64,000 nucleotides of DNA from Helianthus annuus (taxonomy: Eukaryota > Streptophyta > Magnoliopsida > Asterales > Asteraceae). Below the pieces are notes generated by a model. That model searched no databases, was not told the origin of the DNA, and saw only the letters and a program-made list of their open reading frames with translations. The translations under genes and the position numbers were made by a program. The stretch spans positions 17,224,611 to 17,288,610 of the forward strand of contig NC_035433.2 in NCBI RefSeq assembly GCF_002127325.2, written 5' to 3'. Positions 60,250 through 64,000 of this stretch are shown in pieces (the first letter of the stretch is position 1; every line of letters begins with the position of its first letter).

Positions 60250-63200
60250 ATGACGAAATCAAAATCGAAGTCAAAATCAAAATCATCTTCTTCATCCGCT
60301 CCTAAAGACGCCACTCAAATGGCTACTAAACCGAACGAAATACCATACAAAGCTCCTCACAATTACTTGGGTATTCTCACATAACCCACATCCAACGACA
60401 CCTTCGAATCCATCATCAACACCTTATCTGCATCAAAGTACAAAACTTTGATAACAGCAGACGCTCCCATCTACCTACAAACCCAAAGAGAGTTCTAGAA
60501 CAATGCCACCCTTGAAAAACAAGGAGACACTGTCACAGCCATCAACTCCTCGATACAAGGTAAAAAGATCCAAATCACTCCACAATCCATTTCAGAAGTC
60601 TTCAAACTCGATGATTTGAAAGGTAAAACCTCATTTTCTAAAGCCGAGTTGAAAAAGGATTTCATGAATAGGGGCTATGCAGAGCAACCAAAAAGGGATA
60701 CCTTACAAAAAGGCTATTTCCCTTCTGCACCCAGATTTTTGTTTCATACTCTATTGATGTGTGTTTCTAATAAAACAACGTCATTTAATGAAATACCATC
60801 AAAAATTCAATACCTGGGGTATGCAATTTTAAACAATGAAAATTTTAATTATTCCCAGGAAATATTTGATGATTTGGTGAAAAACGTTGATAGTAAAGCA
60901 TTTCTGCTCTTTCCAAGATTTTTAAGCTACTATTTTGAACAAAAATTTGTAAAGGAAGATGCAGAATTGCCCAAACAAGGTGCTTCTTTTACAATAAACT
61001 GTTTAACACCTGAAACATTCTCTAGAATGTTGGCACCAATAAAAACAAAAGCAGAGGTGCCTGAGCATAATTTAGCAGATGAAACTGCTCCTCAGGTATC
61101 GGCTGCTGAGCCCACTGCTCCAGGTGATCAAAGCAGCACACCCACTGTTTTGAAACCCACACCTGCCACCACCAAAAAGACCAAAAAGAAAACATCCAGA
61201 AAGCCCCCCAAACCCAAAACAAAGGCACCTCTGGAAGATGAGATCCCAGAGCCACTGCCAGTGACAACACAAATGTCACCAATAACCACTGCTGCTACTT
61301 CCTCACAGCAGTTGGAAGAAAGATCTCCACCTTTGCCACAAACTCCTCCTGCATCCTCACAAAAGGATCAGGTTGTAAGCACAGGGACCCCACAATATGA
61401 AGCTCTGGACCCACTCGGATCCATCTTCCACAGTCCTGATCCCAAGGACATGTCTCTTTCAACTCCTATACCCTCACCTCCTACATTACCACCATCCATA
61501 ACACCCTTGTTGCATACAGTTGGTACTACTCAGACACAAACCAGTTCCTCTCAAACACCTATCACCGAGAGCATACTCCCACAAGTGATTGGGTCTGATG
61601 CTGATATCTCTGTTATCCAAGCAACAACTGAGGAGGTTACACTGCAGGAGTTACAAGTAACTCCTGTCAGTAGTTCAAGTGGAGCAGCTACTACAAATGT
61701 AGAACCCACTGGTTTACATTTGGACAGTGGTTACATTCATAAGACTCCCTTGAAGGAAATTTCTACAATAGCACCAATGAGAACCACCAGTGAGTTTGTT
61801 TTAACCACTGACAACATTGAAAGGTTATCAAGTGCTGTAGAACGAAGTCCCCAGTACCAAGAACAAGGGGCACCAATGAATGATTTTTGGGATTCAGTTC
61901 CTTAGTCACACATTGGTACAACCACTGCTGGTGGGGATTCAGATGATCCTATTAATTCGGGCGATGATTCAAAATATCAGTAATTGACGGGCAGGGTTGA
62001 AAACCTGGAAACCTCAGTTGCAGAAATAAAGGATATGGTACAGCAGCTGTTAAAAGCTCAGAAAGCCCAATCCACTGCTCCTCCTGCTCAAGCACCTGCT
62101 CAACACGCACCTGTTGCAAATGAGTTATGGAACATGTTCCAACCACTGCTGGAAAGACAAAAGCAGTTGGCAGATCAGCAGCATGCTTTACATGTTCAAA
62201 AGCTGACAAATATGGTGGAATCAAGGTTCAAAGATACTTAGGCAGATATCAAGGCTATCAAGGCTCACATTCAAAGTGCCTCTGGAAAAATTCCCCCCAC
62301 TATTCTCTTCATGAATGAACCCTTCCCAGATAATGCCAAAAAGGGGGAGAAGATCATGTGTAAGAAAAAGGGAATTGATGATGGTATATACATTGAGCCA
62401 GAAAATAGCCAAACCAAAGCTGCAGTATCAACACACACCACATCACCACACACCACCACAACTACTGCTCCACCATCATCTGTGTCTACAAAACCAACAT
62501 CACCATCAAAAACTATCACCCCATCATCACCACCTGCTAAAAAGCAGAAGACAGCAGGTGTTACAACATCTGCTGTAATGACAACAGCAGTTGAGACACC
62601 CGTTGTTTCAACAGCTGTTAGTCAATCACTCATCCCCATTCAAACCCCTGCCATCACAACCCCTGCTTAAAAGCAGAAGACATCTGCTGATACATCAGTA
62701 GTTATAATGACAACTGCGGTTGAAACACCAGTTGTTTCAACAGCTGTTAGTCAATCATCTACCACTGCTCTCACCATTTCCACGTCACAAGCAAAATCCA
62801 TTTCATCCACAAAGCTTTACAAAAGAAAAAGAGAAACAACTCAAGCCACTGATGAAAAATATGATCCTGTTGCTGCAAAATATCCACTGGAACTAGATGC
62901 TGTAAAAAATGAGATGAAACAATTTTACATCGAGGATGATCCTTCAAAAAGAAGATTTCCTTCACTCGTAGGCTTCGTAGTTCCAGAAGACATGGATGAA
63001 TATCTCGAAATGAAAGCAAGGCAAGCAAAGATTCGAGCTAAACTCGAATGCAAAGATCAAGGTGATGAAGCCATTTCTGAGAAATTGGAATTCTTACTTA
63101 CAAAAGTCAAGCTGATGAAAGATTATGCACAAGTTCTGAGCAAAGAAAAGACATATCAAAGAAAGGAGATGAGAAAAGAATTTATTGCATATATCATGAA

Positions 63201-64000
63201 AGAAAAATTCTATCCAGCTGAAGAAAACCAATTTGAAGAATGGCCAATAGTTGCTCTAAAGCATGAAGCAAACAGGATTGAAAGGATTAAAGGTGATCCA
63301 AGTAAGAAGAAGACAGCTCCAAATTGGAACAAATATAAAAAGCTAATTGCTGATCTTACTTCTGAATATAAAAAGAAGAAACAGGAGTTGGTGGATGCAA
63401 AAATGGATACTGCCGAAGCCATATCAAAATGGTCAAAGCAGCAGACTGATGAAGCCTATGAAAGGCTGAAGAAAAGGAAGATAACTGTTTCAGGCACTTC
63501 AAAGAAGCATGAACAAATAATGAAGCTTGAACAGTAGATTGAAAACCTCCAAAAACTATTCAAATCAGCAGATAATCCTATTCTTGTGTCAAACCAAGAA
63601 GAAGGAAAAACAACTGTCTGAAGAAGAGGTAAAGAAAAGGGAAGCTGAGTACTTCAGTGAAACCATCATGAAAATGGGTCTAAAAGAAGAGAGCTCAACA
63701 AAGCTTCAGAACCTTTTTAAGAAGGTATTAACCAAGCCTGCATCACCAAACACTTCAACAGACATGACAAACATTGAGAGGCAAGAGCTAATTGAAAAAG
63801 AGACTGCAGAAGACATAGCTGCAGCAAACAATATCATTGAATTGGCCTTCAAAAGAATGTCTGGAAGTCTGCAAGTGTTCTCAAGGCCAATATCTCCAAA
63901 CTCATCTGGAAATAACTCTCTCCCAAGAAACCCGTCTGGATTAAAAGTACTAAAGTGGATGTCTGATCAAAAGACCCACGTACTGACCTTGTTCAGATCC
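60250..64000 (+). pseudogene. Element H extra ORF (no pol homology), multiple stops
   Basis: It starts at ATG 60250 (MTKSKSKSKSKSSSSSAPKD). One reading frame can be followed to 63537 through stops at 60382, 60496 (a Trp position by comparison with relatives), 61903, 61981, 62239, 62668 and 63535. It shifts frame near 63596 and runs off the window. The N-terminal globular part (FESIINTLSASKYKTLI ... FLFHTLLMCVSNKTTSFNE ... YLGYAILNNENFNYSQEIF) resembles, from memory, an extra ORF found after pol in many Asteraceae copia elements. Then come a Pro/Thr/Ser-rich region, a Gln-rich helix (62000-62240), and a Lys/Glu-rich coiled-coil-like C-terminal part (62820-63990). Its function is unknown; the position recalls the extra ORF of Sireviruses. 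Confidence 0.6.

Larger units (their letters stand above)
57413..64000 (+). mobile_element. Element H: Ty1/copia-type element, 5' part
   Basis: The LTR TGTTGGGATTG...CTAACA is followed by an initiator-Met primer site. The start breaks the LTR of F at a point where the other F LTR (35975) continues smoothly, which proves insertion. The 3' end is outside the window, so the target duplication (expected CTTAC) cannot be checked. No gag or pol is seen in 5.8 kb of interior, only an extra ORF full of stops, so this copy is probably non-autonomous or deleted. Confidence 0.85.

Noticed and set aside
60250..63537. Envelope or cell-entry gene of a virus
   Set aside because: I see no signal peptide, membrane anchor or fusion-like segment; only position recalls the extra ORF of Sireviruses.

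Overview
The window is plant nuclear heterochromatin made entirely of LTR retrotransposons. I found no host gene, rRNA or tRNA. The signs are plant-type Ty3/gypsy chromoviruses (PR-RT-RNase H-IN-chromodomain order), Ty1/copia elements primed by initiator-Met tRNA, long 2-3.7 kb LTRs and AT-rich flanks. The mix of families resembles what I know from Asteraceae genomes (daisy family); that assignment is an inference.

Every base can be assigned to one of eight elements, named A-H here. A (minus strand, Ty3/gypsy, Tekay/Del-like) is the oldest visible layer on the left. It is cut into pieces at 1-2638, 18640-19447, 29926-30920 and 33528-34664. Copia element B (2639-18639, near-perfect GAATC/AAATC target duplication) sits in the gag of A. 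Gypsy element C (5572-14265, perfect CCTAA duplication, LTRs with no substitution that I can see) sits in the gag of B. Gypsy element D (19448-29925, perfect TATAA duplication) sits just upstream of the gag start of A and is the most complete element. Solo LTR E (30921-33527, perfect TTACG duplication) sits in the 5' LTR of A. A deletion junction near 34664 joins A to F, a decayed minus-strand chromovirus (34665-57412). F is interrupted by gypsy element G (37289-49931, perfect TATTT duplication) and by copia element H (57413 to the window end).

Only D carries an almost complete gag-pol (one 1-nt frameshift in gag plus an odd integrase patch). C kept gag, RNase H, integrase and chromodomain but lost protease and most of RT. 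G kept an intact gag only. B has a long gag-like protein and no pol. H shows only an extra ORF riddled with stops. Most of the recent insertions therefore look non-autonomous and were presumably moved in trans by relatives such as D.

The most unusual structure is at RNA level. G carries about 18 tandem 15-nt hairpins (40504-40894) right after the primer-binding site, and their arms covary while the loop stays TAG or GAG. Every gypsy LTR examined has a consensus splice donor and an acceptor 0.4-1.3 kb apart. In four of five LTR types the two intron ends carry complementary 8-10-nt segments, and tandem repeats lie inside the intron. The gag of A, C and D has a second, phase-1 intron of 86-99 bp right after the first 25-30 codons. 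A perfect AAATTTCG/CGAAATTT stem sits 17-18 nt upstream of the 3' LTR in C, D, F and G. Together these suggest that spliced RNA may serve as Gag mRNA and unspliced RNA as genome.
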